This document shows, piece by piece, positions 15,999-24,857 of a DNA stretch of 37,103 nt. A program made the position numbers and the translations under genes. The stretch lies in contig WAOQ01000005.1 in NCBI GenBank assembly GCA_015521205.1, positions 65,701 through 102,803 of the forward strand, written 5' to 3'. The notes beneath the pieces were generated by a model that saw only the letters and a program-made list of their open reading frames with translations, ran no database searches and had not been told where the DNA came from. This DNA comes from Desulfurococcales archaeon. Its GTDB lineage: Archaea; Thermoproteota; Thermoprotei_A; Sulfolobales; Acidilobaceae. Numbering within the stretch: the stretch's first letter is position 1; each line of letters opens with the position of its first letter.

Positions 15999-16694
15999 GT
16001 GATTGTAGAGAACGATAGTTTGGCGACCGGTAGAAATCTTAGGGAATATCAAATATATTTTGATGGGATATATGACCTATTCGACGGATATGTTCAACGT
16101 ACGCGTAGGCCGGATGTATTAACAGTATATGTTTCTCCGTATCCAAGCGAATACGATGTATCGGAATTAGATCTTTTTGATGTATCATTAGAAATAGAAC
16201 CTCTCGAAGGTGATGGTTTGGGCTACAAATATCTTCTTAGAAACATATACCGTATTCCATTTATTTACGACAAAAACATACTTAGGAAATTCGCATTAAA
16301 GACAGAGAACAGTGATATTGAATATATGTTTATTTTCCTGGACGATGGTAGACTAGCATACCTTGAAGGCTATGAAGGACGTGTCTCAATACCCCATGTA
16401 ACCTCTGTTGCCACACTTCATACACATCCTCGTAATTCATGTATGCTTTCATCGCCAGATGTTGAAAGTGCGGCTGATGTGTTAGTTGATGGCGGGTTCT
16501 TCTCTGGTGCGATAACAAGTAGTTGTGGAATATTGCTTGCACGGACGGGTTTTATAGACGAAGATGATTTCATCGAACTTAAAAAGTTAGCTCATTCTAT
16601 ACGAAAATACAGAGATGTAAGAAGTATTATGACGGTTTTAACCGATTTCCAGAGGAAAGCAAAGAACGTATCTCTTGTTAAAATTAACTATTAA
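15999..16694 (+). CDS. JAMM/MPN+ metallopeptidase-like protein
   Basis: 231 residues with an N-terminal half of unknown type and a C-terminal JAB1/MPN domain. The zinc motif H-x-H-P-x6-S-x2-D is complete: His141, His143, Pro144, Ser151, Asp154. A candidate catalytic Glu lies in DIEYMFIF just upstream. JAMM proteins remove ubiquitin-like or other C-terminal tags, but no ubiquitin-like, E1-like or SAMP gene is adjacent. The frame is open from 15861, but GTG 15999 is preceded by GGAGGA at five bases and drops a 46-residue Trp/Ile-rich stretch unlike the rest, so I use it. The gene ends with a four-base overlap to apgM. Confidence 0.75.
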   Translation: MIVENDSLATGRNLREYQIYFDGIYDLFDGYVQRTRRPDVLTVYVSPYPSEYDVSELDLFDVSLEIEPLEGDGLGYKYLLRNIYRIPFIYDKNILRKFALKTENSDIEYMFIFLDDGRLAYLEGYEGRVSIPHVTSVATLHTHPRNSCMLSSPDVESAADVLVDGGFFSGAITSSCGILLARTGFIDEDDFIELKKLAHSIRKYRDVRSIMTVLTDFQRKAKNVSLVKINY

Positions 16695-17986
16695 GCGTGA
16701 GAGTATTTACGTAGTATTTCCAATGCCTTGGGGAGGATTTCACTTCCCTTCTCCAATATACCAACGCTTCCACTACTACATATTTCTTCGTCAAAGCGCG
16801 GGTAACCCTGATCTATACGATGGTGGTGAATCATAACGGGCACAGGATCGTCGCTGTGACTCTGCAGGTTCCACGGTGTCGAATGATCTGCGGTAACAAT
16901 TATGCCTGTATCCCCAAGTGTCCCGGAGCTTAAATCCTCTATGATTGGTGCAAAGAAATGCCTGTCTATGTCTTCTATCGCCTTTATCTTCGCCTCCAAA
17001 TCACCGTCATGACCGGGTTCGTCAGGGCCCTTTAGATGAACATATATTGCTATATCGTCTCCCGATACGAGTTCTTCAAGTACCAGCTTAGCTTCTAGTT
17101 TTAGGATTGACAATTTATCTTCTGTATAATATGATATTTCAAAGGGATGCATACCAGCAAGTATAGCTATACCTTTTTCTACAGGCATCTCTGTTATAGA
17201 CCGCCAGTCAAGCCCGGTATAACTCGATATTGGCGGTAGATCAGGTTTTTGGTGCCCCGCATCACGCAATAGAACCGCGTTTGCCGGTAACGTACCTTTC
17301 TCTATCCTCTCCTGGTTTATCGGATGTTTTGTAAGTATTTCTATGGCCTTCATCGTATACTCGTTCACGAGTCGTGCAGTAAGCTTCGCTGAGGATTCGT
17401 TCTTCATGGGTTGAGAGAAACGTATCTTCTTCTCGAACGTTTTTAGTGCATGAGAGATAAGTCCAACTCGAGAATATGCAGGATCAGTATTTGTTATCCA
17501 TCCGCTCAATTGTTTTGTACTGTGCTGTATAACTAAAACACCACGATGACCCACTGTATGCTTAAAATATGCTATAGCTCGTCCATTATCCAACATTATC
17601 CCGTCTATGGCTTTGGCCAATTCCCTAGCTTCATCATCACGAAGGCTTCTACCGACGCGGCGATCTATTATCTGTAAGGTAACTGGGTCTATTGTCGCAA
17701 AATTAGCTCTTATTGCAACTTGTTTGTCACCTGTGAAATTTATTCCAGCACCTATCGCTTCTATGGGTCCTCGTCCTGTATAATATTTCTCTGGGTCATA
17801 ACCCAATAAAGACAACGTGGCTGCATCGCTCTCTGGAGCTATCCCTCTACCAACGATGTATGCCAACCCACAAACCGAGTTTTTAGCTAAGAAGTCTATG
17901 TTTGGTTTATTTGCTTCTTTTAAAGCCGTCTTGGGGGCGGTGAATCCGTCGGGGGCGCCGTCTAGTACAACATAGAGTAGCTTCAT
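16691..17986 (-). CDS. apgM: 2,3-bisphosphoglycerate-independent phosphoglycerate mutase, archaeal type
   Basis: 431 residues of the alkaline-phosphatase-superfamily mutase interconverting 3- and 2-phosphoglycerate in glycolysis/gluconeogenesis. The first metal aspartate is in VVLDGAPDG. The family-specific ESDAATLSLLGYDP carries the nucleophile Ser/Thr region, followed by YTGRGPIEAIGAGI. Later ligands lie in HLKGPDEPGHDGD and IIVTADHSTPW. ATG 17986 is preferred over GTG 17995 because GAGGTG precedes it at six bases. The next gene upstream (17998-18393, same strand) ends just before it, so the two are likely co-transcribed. Confidence 0.95.
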   Translation of the reverse strand: MKLLYVVLDGAPDGFTAPKTALKEANKPNIDFLAKNSVCGLAYIVGRGIAPESDAATLSLLGYDPEKYYTGRGPIEAIGAGINFTGDKQVAIRANFATIDPVTLQIIDRRVGRSLRDDEARELAKAIDGIMLDNGRAIAYFKHTVGHRGVLVIQHSTKQLSGWITNTDPAYSRVGLISHALKTFEKKIRFSQPMKNESSAKLTARLVNEYTMKAIEILTKHPINQERIEKGTLPANAVLLRDAGHQKPDLPPISSYTGLDWRSITEMPVEKGIAILAGMHPFEISYYTEDKLSILKLEAKLVLEELVSGDDIAIYVHLKGPDEPGHDGDLEAKIKAIEDIDRHFFAPIIEDLSSGTLGDTGIIVTADHSTPWNLQSHSDDPVPVMIHHHRIDQGYPRFDEEICSSGSVGILEKGSEILPKALEILRKYSHA

Positions 17987-17997
17987 GGCTGGCACCT

Positions 17998-18393
17998 CTA
18001 GGGGTTGAAATTCTTTATTTTGAGCTTCAGGGCTTCAGCCACCACCCTAACTATCCATGCATAATACGGGTTTCCTAGACTTTTCCTTAGTTTTAATCGG
18101 TGATACTTAGCACGATAAACTATCCTTCCTTCCCAGTCATAGACCTCAAAGAACCCCTTTAGATGTCCACGCAGATTCTTTATCATGACAACATAAACTA
18201 GAAATTCTCCTTTTTTCAACGTGTTTTTCACGTTTACTAGCGTTGCCGAACCCTTTACGTAGGTAGGCTTGACTGGGGTTCCCTTGCTATCGAATAACTT
18301 TACTCTACCGTCTTCGCTAACTATGAATAGTGCCCTGCGGATAGCATGTTTCCCTGTCTTTGAGCGGCTCAATTCTACTATAAACCTCGGCAA
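17998..18393 (-). CDS. Unrecognised basic protein in operon with apgM
   Basis: 131 residues, strongly basic (RSKTGKHAIRRAL, KYHRLKLRKSLG), beta-rich in the middle with no membrane segment. The YDWEGRIVYRAKYHRLKL segment looks like a strand-turn-strand, and the overall charge suggests RNA or DNA contact, which is inference. TTG 18393 follows GGGGTG and GGAG runs. It precedes apgM by a short gap on the same strand. No family recognised. Confidence 0.65.
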   Translation of the reverse strand: MPRFIVELSRSKTGKHAIRRALFIVSEDGRVKLFDSKGTPVKPTYVKGSATLVNVKNTLKKGEFLVYVVMIKNLRGHLKGFFEVYDWEGRIVYRAKYHRLKLRKSLGNPYYAWIVRVVAEALKLKIKNFNP

Positions 18394-18542
18394 TCTCCTA
18401 CACCCCCAAATAACTTCTAGGACCTTGTGTTTAAAACAGGTTTTAGTTTTACCCTGAAATCAAAGTAGTGTATAGTTGAACCTATTAAATTCCTAGAAAC
18501 TAAAATGTACCCTATAATAGTGTACTAGCAGGCGATGCTACT

Positions 18543-19547
18543 ATGGTTGATAAGGTTTCTATACAAGGACTGGGTATAGCCGGTAGTGTTCTCGCTGAAA
18601 AACTATCATCTAAAGGAGTGAAGGTAAAAGCCTATGATCCCCAGAAAGAATACGTAAAACCGTGCGGTGAAGCGGTTCCAGTTTCCTTCTTCAGTAATGA
18701 TTATCTACGTTTAACAGACATAAAATCCCGCGTTAATAGGTTCATGGTAAAGGTCGATGGTAAAACGGTTGTTGATTGGGATGCAAAGAAGACCATCTGG
18801 TTCATTATAGATAAGAAGAAATTTGTTAGCAACCTAAGAGAAAGGGCGCTAGCCCAGGGGGCTGAGCTTATATGGAGCACAGGCAAACCCGAGAAAGGCG
18901 TATACGTTGACGCACGGGGACCGTTTTCCCAAGAATCGGATAAGACTATACCTGTTTATCGTCTCATCGTCCGGGGAGTGGAATGGGATGAAAACACTGT
19001 GCTAATAGAGTTTGATAGTAGAAAAGCTGGTTTCTACTGGGTCTTTCCGGCTGGTGAAAAAATAGTTAATATTGGAGGAGGCTTTGCCCGTGAACCCAAG
19101 AAGGTTGTAAAAATGGTTCATAACTATGCCTCTCACGTTCTCGGAAAAGGCGAGATAATAAACAAGGCCGCTTCCATAATAACGATTCATCCTAAATATA
19201 GGATTCTTGAAGGAAGAACATTTTACGTGGGGGAAGCCGCTGGTTTCGTCATGCCTTCTACCGGTGAGGGCATACGTCCAGCCATTTTGAGTGCTGAAAA
19301 ACTTTCGCAAGCCCTACTCGAGGAAGATAGCATACATAGTATTTACAGAAATTATGCTTCATCGGTAAAGCCGCTTCTCATGGAATCAAGGCTTTCCTAT
19401 ACATTATTTAGAGTAATGCTCTACAAAAAACCTGATGCAAGGGCACGGCTTCTATCAAGCTTACCTAGGGTGTTTTGGAAAAGATACTTTTCAGCCACCC
19501 TTTCATCTTGGAAAGAACTCTTTTTCTCATTCTTCACCCAGATTTAA
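18543..19547 (+). CDS. Geranylgeranyl-reductase-like FAD oxidoreductase
   Basis: 334 residues. The N-terminal FAD fold is QGLGIAGSVLAEKL, followed by the family-specific K-P-C-G-E-A-V-P (the PxxC.G motif of geranylgeranyl reductases). The late FAD-binding block is VGEAAGFVMPSTGEGIRPAILSAE. Relatives saturate the isoprenoid chains of archaeal ether lipids (digeranylgeranylglycerophospholipid reductase) or menaquinone side chains. At 334 aa it is shorter than typical family members, so the substrate may differ. It could equally be another flavin reductase of the superfamily. The ATG at 18543 lacks a strong Shine-Dalgarno. Confidence 0.8.
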   Translation: MVDKVSIQGLGIAGSVLAEKLSSKGVKVKAYDPQKEYVKPCGEAVPVSFFSNDYLRLTDIKSRVNRFMVKVDGKTVVDWDAKKTIWFIIDKKKFVSNLRERALAQGAELIWSTGKPEKGVYVDARGPFSQESDKTIPVYRLIVRGVEWDENTVLIEFDSRKAGFYWVFPAGEKIVNIGGGFAREPKKVVKMVHNYASHVLGKGEIINKAASIITIHPKYRILEGRTFYVGEAAGFVMPSTGEGIRPAILSAEKLSQALLEEDSIHSIYRNYASSVKPLLMESRLSYTLFRVMLYKKPDARARLLSSLPRVFWKRYFSATLSSWKELFFSFFTQI

Positions 19548-19555
19548 GATGATGG

Positions 19556-20104
19556 TTAGATTGTTCGTATTATATTCAATTTCTTTAATATAGATTCTGG
19601 ATCAATAGTCCTTCCCTCCAACGATATGGAGTAATGGAGAGACAATCCTGTAGCCTTAATTATAGCATAGCCATTGTATAATTTGACCCTTATCTCATCA
19701 CCTGACACTTCTGCCTTGAAACCAGCGTTTTTCAACATTCTAGCTACAGCGTCTATATCTATTCTAGAAGTCCTTATAGTTTCTTCAAGATTTTCCAGTC
19801 GCTTATTTATAGCGTTTACTATTTCGGGGTATCCGCTATATTCTTTCTTGGCTTCCTCGAGGATCTCACGTACTATCCATAATGCGTTGTGTGCTCTAGC
19901 AAGCATAACTATTTTCTCAAAATCTGAACTATTAAGATAGTCCACTAAACGTTTTACGTCACCACCATAAACTGAAAATTTATACTTTTCTTCAGCTCTA
20001 CCAACTTCCTCACGGAGATCTTCTATCAAAGCCGCTGGTAACCTATCCGAGTTCACAGAAAGTTTTGTATTCACGATATTTCTTAGAAAATCCTTCTTCG
20101 TCAT
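19556..20104 (-). CDS. Unrecognised helical protein
   Basis: 182 residues, no membrane or signal segment. An N-terminal helical half (LPAALIEDLREEVGRAEEKYKFS, then ARAHNALWIVREILEEAKKEY) is followed by a charged coiled segment (NKRLENLEETIRTSRIDIDAVARML). A small alpha/beta end reads AEVSGDEIRVKLYNGYAIIKATG. ATG 20104 is chosen because GAGGTG precedes it by six bases; the in-frame GTG at 20113 is part of that ribosome-binding site. It is convergent with the geranylgeranyl-reductase-like gene, eight bases apart. No family recognised. Confidence 0.7.
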   Translation of the reverse strand: MTKKDFLRNIVNTKLSVNSDRLPAALIEDLREEVGRAEEKYKFSVYGGDVKRLVDYLNSSDFEKIVMLARAHNALWIVREILEEAKKEYSGYPEIVNAINKRLENLEETIRTSRIDIDAVARMLKNAGFKAEVSGDEIRVKLYNGYAIIKATGLSLHYSISLEGRTIDPESILKKLNIIRTI

Positions 20105-20214
20105 GACCAACACCTCACCCGCAAACCTGTTTTTCGGGTTCTAGTAAACCAACTAAAAACTAGTTTTTAGGGTTCCCCCTAACTAGGAGCACAGCAGGAT
20201 TCGTGGCCAGAAAT

Positions 20215-20550
20215 CTAGTATGGCTCTATCTCGCGATCCTCGTATGATATGGGCTCAGCTAATATCGTGTCTCCACGGACTGACACTATCTTTGCATAGA
20301 TAGTCTCTCCTACTGTAGGGTTACCCAGCACCAACACCGTGTATCCTTTATACTTGCCCACGCCACGCTCTTTTTCATCGACATCGTCTATAACAACCTT
20401 GATTTTTTGTCCTACCCTGGGGCGTTTACGGGTTTCAGAATCCTTTGGTTTCGGCATTTTAGGGTAAATACTAAACTTACGGATGTCTCGAGAATATATG
20501 TTGGAGCCTTTCTTATATCTATCCTTTACCATGACTTTGAATCCCACCAT
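20215..20550 (-). CDS. TRAM-domain RNA-binding protein
   Basis: 111 residues: a basic N-terminal tail (KDRYKKGSNIYSRDIRKF) followed by a TRAM fold at about 45-105, recognisable from VGQKIKVVIDDVDEKERGVGKYKGYTVLV, GETIYAKIVSV and the ending ILAEPISYE. TRAM domains bind RNA, and stand-alone versions in archaea act as small RNA-binding or chaperone-like proteins, often cold-linked; the exact role here is unknown. ATG 20550 is adjacent to a TATAAA string. The next ATG (residue 7) with GGTGGG upstream is an alternative start. Confidence 0.8.
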   Translation of the reverse strand: MVGFKVMVKDRYKKGSNIYSRDIRKFSIYPKMPKPKDSETRKRPRVGQKIKVVIDDVDEKERGVGKYKGYTVLVLGNPTVGETIYAKIVSVRGDTILAEPISYEDREIEPY

Positions 20551-20620
20551 TTATAGAGATTATACCCCATTCTCCACCAAGTATAATAGCTATATTAAAA
20601 GGTTATCCGAGGATGATCCT

Positions 20621-20719
20621 ATGAAACGTCTGAATAGGATAAAACAGGTTTTTGTCCGGTATAACTACAATACTGTTAATCGGGCCCATGAAGAAAACGC
20701 GCGCCGACATAGACGTTGA
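20621..20719 (+). CDS. Possible 32-residue basic microprotein ORF
   Basis: ATG 20621 opens a 32-codon frame ending TGA at 20719, and the next gene's ATG begins on that stop's last base (TGATG), a classic translational-coupling arrangement. The product is very basic (KRLNRIKQ..., ending ARRHRR). It may be a real microprotein, a coupling leader for the next gene, or chance; no family is evident and only position supports it. Confidence 0.3.
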   Translation: MKRLNRIKQVFVRYNYNTVNRAHEENARRHRR

Positions 20720-21414
20720 TGGGGAAGCTGAGCTACTCTGAGGCCCAAGGGTGTCTAAAGGTGTATAATCGCGGCTTGAGGATCTATGGTATTAACGTGA
20801 TTACTTCATCCAAGAAAATTGCTGTAATAATGCTATATGAATTGTCGAAAACCATCAACCGGGATTTGGTAGTATATGATAACGCACCCTGGCTACAACA
20901 GTACCTTACAAGATATCATATATTAAGGACACTAACAACCTCTAACCCATGTAAAGCAGACGTAATAGTTTATCCCCCGTCAACAAAGACTAGAAAGAAC
21001 GATCTCTCTAAATGCAACACCTATAACTGCATGCTAGGCGTCAACATTCCACAATATTATGAAAGAATTATTGGTCTAAAAAGGGTTAAAGCAGAGTTAC
21101 TTGGAGATAACCTAGTCAAAATTGATGTAGGCGGGACGATCCTCCTTTACAGTATAGATGGATATACACTGAAGCCATACAAACTACAAAAAGATGAACG
21201 TGAAATCTTAGAATTACTAATAGAAGAATTCGGTGAGAAAGGCTCCGCCGACATAACAAGCGTGATAGACATTATCTCGTGGACAAAAGGTACTACCAGA
21301 GGTTCAGCCAGAACCATTCTTTTAGAACTGGCGAGAAAGGGACTGCTATCTATATCAGGTAGAAAAATCATCATAGATACAATAATGCTAAAAGAGATGA
21401 TTGAGGAGGGCTGA
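20719..21414 (+). CDS. Unrecognised protein with a C-terminal winged-helix segment
   Basis: 231 residues. The N-terminal two thirds is alpha/beta of unknown type, with cysteines at PCKADVIVYPP and KCNTYNCMLG. The last ~65 residues (DEREILELLIEEFGEKGSADITSVIDIIS, ARTILLELARKGLLSISGRKI) form a likely winged helix-turn-helix, suggesting a DNA-binding regulator. The ATG overlaps the upstream microORF stop by one base; an in-frame TTG at 20716 is possible. A short gap separates it from the TatD-like gene, so the two are probably co-transcribed. Confidence 0.7.
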   Translation: MGKLSYSEAQGCLKVYNRGLRIYGINVITSSKKIAVIMLYELSKTINRDLVVYDNAPWLQQYLTRYHILRTLTTSNPCKADVIVYPPSTKTRKNDLSKCNTYNCMLGVNIPQYYERIIGLKRVKAELLGDNLVKIDVGGTILLYSIDGYTLKPYKLQKDEREILELLIEEFGEKGSADITSVIDIISWTKGTTRGSARTILLELARKGLLSISGRKIIIDTIMLKEMIEEG

Positions 21415-21422
21415 ATCGGCTC

Positions 21423-22289
21423 TTGACTAGAAAAACAGGTTTCGCGGATCCCCACTTTCACCCGAATCCCCTACGTGGCGACGATTTAGATACCTTTATC
21501 AGAAGATATAGAGAAGCCGGGGGATGGTTTGCAGGTATAGTTTCGCTGCCCCCATGGAATTACGGGTTAGAGCCCAGCTGGGACAACTATCTAAAAGTAA
21601 TGGATCTAATGGAGAAAATCTGCGAATCCTTCCGATCCTTCGGCATAAAAGCATTTTGTTTTTCAGGGTTCCACCCTGCGGAAGTCGACAAGCTCATTGA
21701 CACTTACGGGTATAAGCCGATCGAAGTTGTTGAATTAGGATTCAAAGTAATAGATGAAGTTTCCAAACGTTGTGTTGAAGGTAAACTGCAGGGCTTAGGG
21801 GAAGTGGGACGACAACATTACAAAACGTTTGCCGATAGAGCAGTCATCTCAGAATTGATTTTGGAGCATGCCCTTACAAAAGTAAAAGACCACAAATGCC
21901 CTGTACAGATGCATCTTGAGAATACTAAGTCGACAGTACAACTAGTCAACATTATCATAAAACATATTCGTTTATCCCCATCAGAGAAAGAGCTCATAAT
22001 ATTCCATCATGCAAAGCCCGGCATGATCCCTGAGATAAAGGAAGGTGGTTACTCGGCTACTATACCTGGGACTAAAAAACAGGTATTAGAATACTTGTAC
22101 CAATCATATTCGCCAGTCTATATGTTGGAAAGCGATTATGTAGGTGGCTCAAAGAATCCCTCAAACACGGCACCATGGGAAATGTTCTCAATGATTAATG
22201 CTATCTTACAAGATGAGGAATACCTATACAAGATTATGTATGAGAACGTTCAACGGGCCTTCCATGTAGATACCTTAGAACAACCCTGA
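21423..22289 (+). CDS. TatD-like metal-dependent hydrolase
   Basis: 288 residues of the amidohydrolase superfamily, TatD-like subset. All expected metal ligands are visible in order: HxH at His11/His13 (DPHFHPN), Glu in GLGEVGRQH, His in QMHLEN, His in FHHAKPG, and the terminal Asp in LESDYVGG. TatD proteins are DNases or DNA-repair phosphoesterases; archaeal relatives are mostly uncharacterised, so the substrate is open. TTG 21423 is the best start, with GGAGGG upstream. The 3' end overlaps the VWA gene by 56 bases on the opposite strand. Confidence 0.82.
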   Translation: MTRKTGFADPHFHPNPLRGDDLDTFIRRYREAGGWFAGIVSLPPWNYGLEPSWDNYLKVMDLMEKICESFRSFGIKAFCFSGFHPAEVDKLIDTYGYKPIEVVELGFKVIDEVSKRCVEGKLQGLGEVGRQHYKTFADRAVISELILEHALTKVKDHKCPVQMHLENTKSTVQLVNIIIKHIRLSPSEKELIIFHHAKPGMIPEIKEGGYSATIPGTKKQVLEYLYQSYSPVYMLESDYVGGSKNPSNTAPWEMFSMINAILQDEEYLYKIMYENVQRAFHVDTLEQP

Positions 22290-23610
22290 TCTCCTTTCCA
22301 CCAAGGGATTTCACCTTCAAATAGACGTCTGCAGCCTTCTTCAAACTCTCGTTTTCGCCTTTAACCATAACAACAACTAATCGTAGCCCGGAACGTTGTA
22401 ATAGACTTTTCAATAAAGTTGTATCAAGGGTATCCTCGCCATCGGTCACTATGATTAGATCTCCGGGCTTATCTCTCCTACGTTTCTCTTTGGAAACGTC
22501 TCTTGCAGCTGTTTTTACAGCACGAGTAATATCGGTTCCCCCCTGGGGTTTTATACGTGAAAGCATGTCAATAAGTCTCACCAAGCATGTTCCCCGGATT
22601 CTAGGCGTTGCTTTATAGACCGGGTATAGTCTACTGTCGAAGAATCTCATGTAGAATGTTCGTCCCTCCCTTAGACTCTTCTTGAGTAGAGAAATAGTTA
22701 GCGCCTTTGCCCAAAGCATCTTTTCCCCGACCATACTCCCGCTTTTATCTATCAAAACATACACAGGACCCTTCCTTAGAGGCAAGCTTTTCTGATAAAG
22801 GAGCAACCTATGATTCGCGAAATTCGCGTAAAACAGTTCTTCCGGTAGAGCCAATTCATGAGGGTGTATTCGTTCCAGGTCTGTACCATATTCTAGACCG
22901 GTTGTTTCTCCCTTAAACCAGCGGGATAGTTCTCTCGTGAATTTTAGGCCACCAATATCAACGCCCTTTAAATACTCGAGTATTTCTCTAACATCCGTGT
23001 TTTCGGATAGCCGTGCTATATCAGGTATAGCCTCTTCTAGTGTTAGGAGAGACGTGTTTCCTGCTGCAAAACTCTTTATGGTGTTTACAAGTTCTCTTGC
23101 AGTGGATAATGTTTTCACGGTCTTCCTGAGAGAGTCGGTCACCTGCTTCTTTACGGTGTCCCGTATATTGTCTATTCTACCTTGGTCGCCTTCAGCGTGT
23201 GTTTGCTGCTGGAACCCCTTTCCTTGGGCATCTAACAAGTCTTTGCCTGGCATAAAACCCTGTTTTTGTAGTCCTAGGTGAAGGTTTCGTAGAAATACTG
23301 CAGCAGCTATTGTGCTAGGCACTGGATCGATCATCGTATATTTCTTGAGTTCCATATACCATTTAGTGGATATCATAGAAGAGATTATTAGGTACCTGAC
23401 ATACGTGTCTTTCTCGTCTAGATCTAGTTTCTTATTAAGAACAGGGAATGGTAAGTACATGGCATAGAATACGTCTATAGCTGTTTCTAATGAATAATGG
23501 CTACGTGCTTTTCTGCCATCTTTTATCTTCGCGAGGGTTTTAAGTACTCTTTCTCCTCTATATCTTTTTACTGGATCTTCGTAGTCGATACCGTAGAATA
23601 GTGATCCCAT
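22234..23610 (-). CDS. VWA-domain protein (CoxE/RavA-partner type)
   Basis: 458 residues. The N-terminal ~275 residues are helical and unrecognised; the C-terminal ~170 form a von Willebrand A domain with a full MIDAS: D288-x-S290-x-S292 (IDKSGSM), Thr in PQGGTDITRAV and Asp in IIVTDGEDT. Paired MoxR ATPase/VWA systems act as metal- or cofactor-insertion chaperones (CoxD/CoxE, RavA/ViaA). ATG 23610 is one base after the MoxR gene's stop, so the pair is translationally coupled; the longer frame from 23646 would overlap that gene. The target is unknown. The 3' end overlaps the TatD-like gene. Confidence 0.85.
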   Translation of the reverse strand: MGSLFYGIDYEDPVKRYRGERVLKTLAKIKDGRKARSHYSLETAIDVFYAMYLPFPVLNKKLDLDEKDTYVRYLIISSMISTKWYMELKKYTMIDPVPSTIAAAVFLRNLHLGLQKQGFMPGKDLLDAQGKGFQQQTHAEGDQGRIDNIRDTVKKQVTDSLRKTVKTLSTARELVNTIKSFAAGNTSLLTLEEAIPDIARLSENTDVREILEYLKGVDIGGLKFTRELSRWFKGETTGLEYGTDLERIHPHELALPEELFYANFANHRLLLYQKSLPLRKGPVYVLIDKSGSMVGEKMLWAKALTISLLKKSLREGRTFYMRFFDSRLYPVYKATPRIRGTCLVRLIDMLSRIKPQGGTDITRAVKTAARDVSKEKRRRDKPGDLIIVTDGEDTLDTTLLKSLLQRSGLRLVVVMVKGENESLKKAADVYLKVKSLGGKEIRVVLRYLHGRPVERSHT

Positions 23611-23611
23611 G

Positions 23612-24757
23612 TTACATACCCATTTTAGTCGAGACTTTTTCAACAACCCGCTCTATTATATCCATAATCTTGTCTACCATATCTTGCACGCGTGGATCGT
23701 CTACGTTTCTTGATATACTCGCCACCTTTCTTCTCAACTCCTTTATAGTCCTATATATATCTATGAGTTCGGGGTCATAGCTCTTCGCACGATCTATACG
23801 CTCTTCCAGGACAAGTAAGTTATCCATTATCTCAGTAAGATCTCCTATTATTCGTTCAGGTGTACGTAGCTCTTCATAGAGTATCATCTCTATTTTGTCA
23901 AAATCCTCGATAGTCTGAGGCGCGATAAAACGTAGAACCATTAAGTCGCTCTTGACCGCCTTCATTCTACCGTATAGTATCGCGTTTGCAGAGACTGCTT
24001 TCAATATCTTTCCTTTACGCCTATCGGTTAAATGAATGCCCTGCTCTTCCAGTATAGATATTATTCTAATTAGTGGTTTTATTATGTCTGTTAAGTCCAC
24101 ATTTAGAGAAAGTCTATGCGCCTCCTTTAATTCCTTGAGACTCATTATTGGTTTGACTGCGACATGTTCACCTCGCTCTATAGCCCATGACGCCCATAGA
24201 AGTTTTTCCCAATTATCTTCTGGCACCGGTTTAACATAGACGCGATAAAGAAGTCTATCATAAAGCGCCTCAAGTTCAGGATCCTCGGGTATCCTGTTCG
24301 AAGCTGCTATAAGCGACCATAGGGGTACCTCTATTTCACTGTACCCATCATACAATATTCTCTCTTGGAGAATGGTTAGTAAACTATTCAATATAGCACT
24401 ATTAGCGTTGAATATCTCATCTAGAAACGCTATCTCGGCTTCTGGAAGCTTGCGAGAAGTGATTCTTCTATAGACACCCTCCCGCAAAGCGTTAATATCA
24501 AGGGGTCCGAACAGCTCTGAAGGCTCTGTAAACCGTGTAAGGAGATACTTGAAGAATCGGGCATCGAGGAGGGACGCTATACGACGCGCCATTGCACTTT
24601 TAGCAGTACCAGGCTCTCCGATGAGTATCAAGTGCTCCCCGCTCAATAATGCCAACACTGTAGCATATGCTTCATCATCCCTACCTACAAAAGGCTTCCT
24701 TGCCTCCTCTACTAACAAACGCAGTTTTGCTGAAACACCGCTGGGATCCCCTTGCAA
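23612..24757 (-). CDS. MoxR/RavA-family AAA+ ATPase
   Basis: 381 residues. Walker A is GEPGTAKS (residues 47-54), Walker B is IAFLDEIFN, and sensor/arginine-finger parts are IAASNRIPEDPELEALYDRLLYRVYV. A helical lid and a long C-terminal helical extension (EERIDRAKSYDPELIDIYRTIKEL...) follow. MoxR ATPases remodel partner proteins with a coupled VWA protein, which here follows immediately. TTG 24757 is the start, with GGTGGG upstream. The client (oxidase, dehydrogenase, other) is not indicated by neighbours. Confidence 0.9.
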   Translation of the reverse strand: MQGDPSGVSAKLRLLVEEARKPFVGRDDEAYATVLALLSGEHLILIGEPGTAKSAMARRIASLLDARFFKYLLTRFTEPSELFGPLDINALREGVYRRITSRKLPEAEIAFLDEIFNANSAILNSLLTILQERILYDGYSEIEVPLWSLIAASNRIPEDPELEALYDRLLYRVYVKPVPEDNWEKLLWASWAIERGEHVAVKPIMSLKELKEAHRLSLNVDLTDIIKPLIRIISILEEQGIHLTDRRKGKILKAVSANAILYGRMKAVKSDLMVLRFIAPQTIEDFDKIEMILYEELRTPERIIGDLTEIMDNLLVLEERIDRAKSYDPELIDIYRTIKELRRKVASISRNVDDPRVQDMVDKIMDIIERVVEKVSTKMGM

Positions 24758-24813
24758 TTCAGCCCACCCAACACACCGGATCTCTTACCCAAAGAAACAT
24801 CACCAACCGCGAC

Positions 24814-24824
24814 TAATAATATAA
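24814..24824 (+). promoter_or_regulatory. Probable TATA box for the cytidine deaminase gene
   Basis: TAATAATATAA, about 30-40 bases before the start codon, which would place the transcript's start near 24845. Either a leaderless GTG (24849) or a very short leader before ATG 24858 fits. Confidence 0.45.
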
Positions 24825-24857
24825 CCCCTACGATAAAGGCTGAGACGGGTGTCTGCA

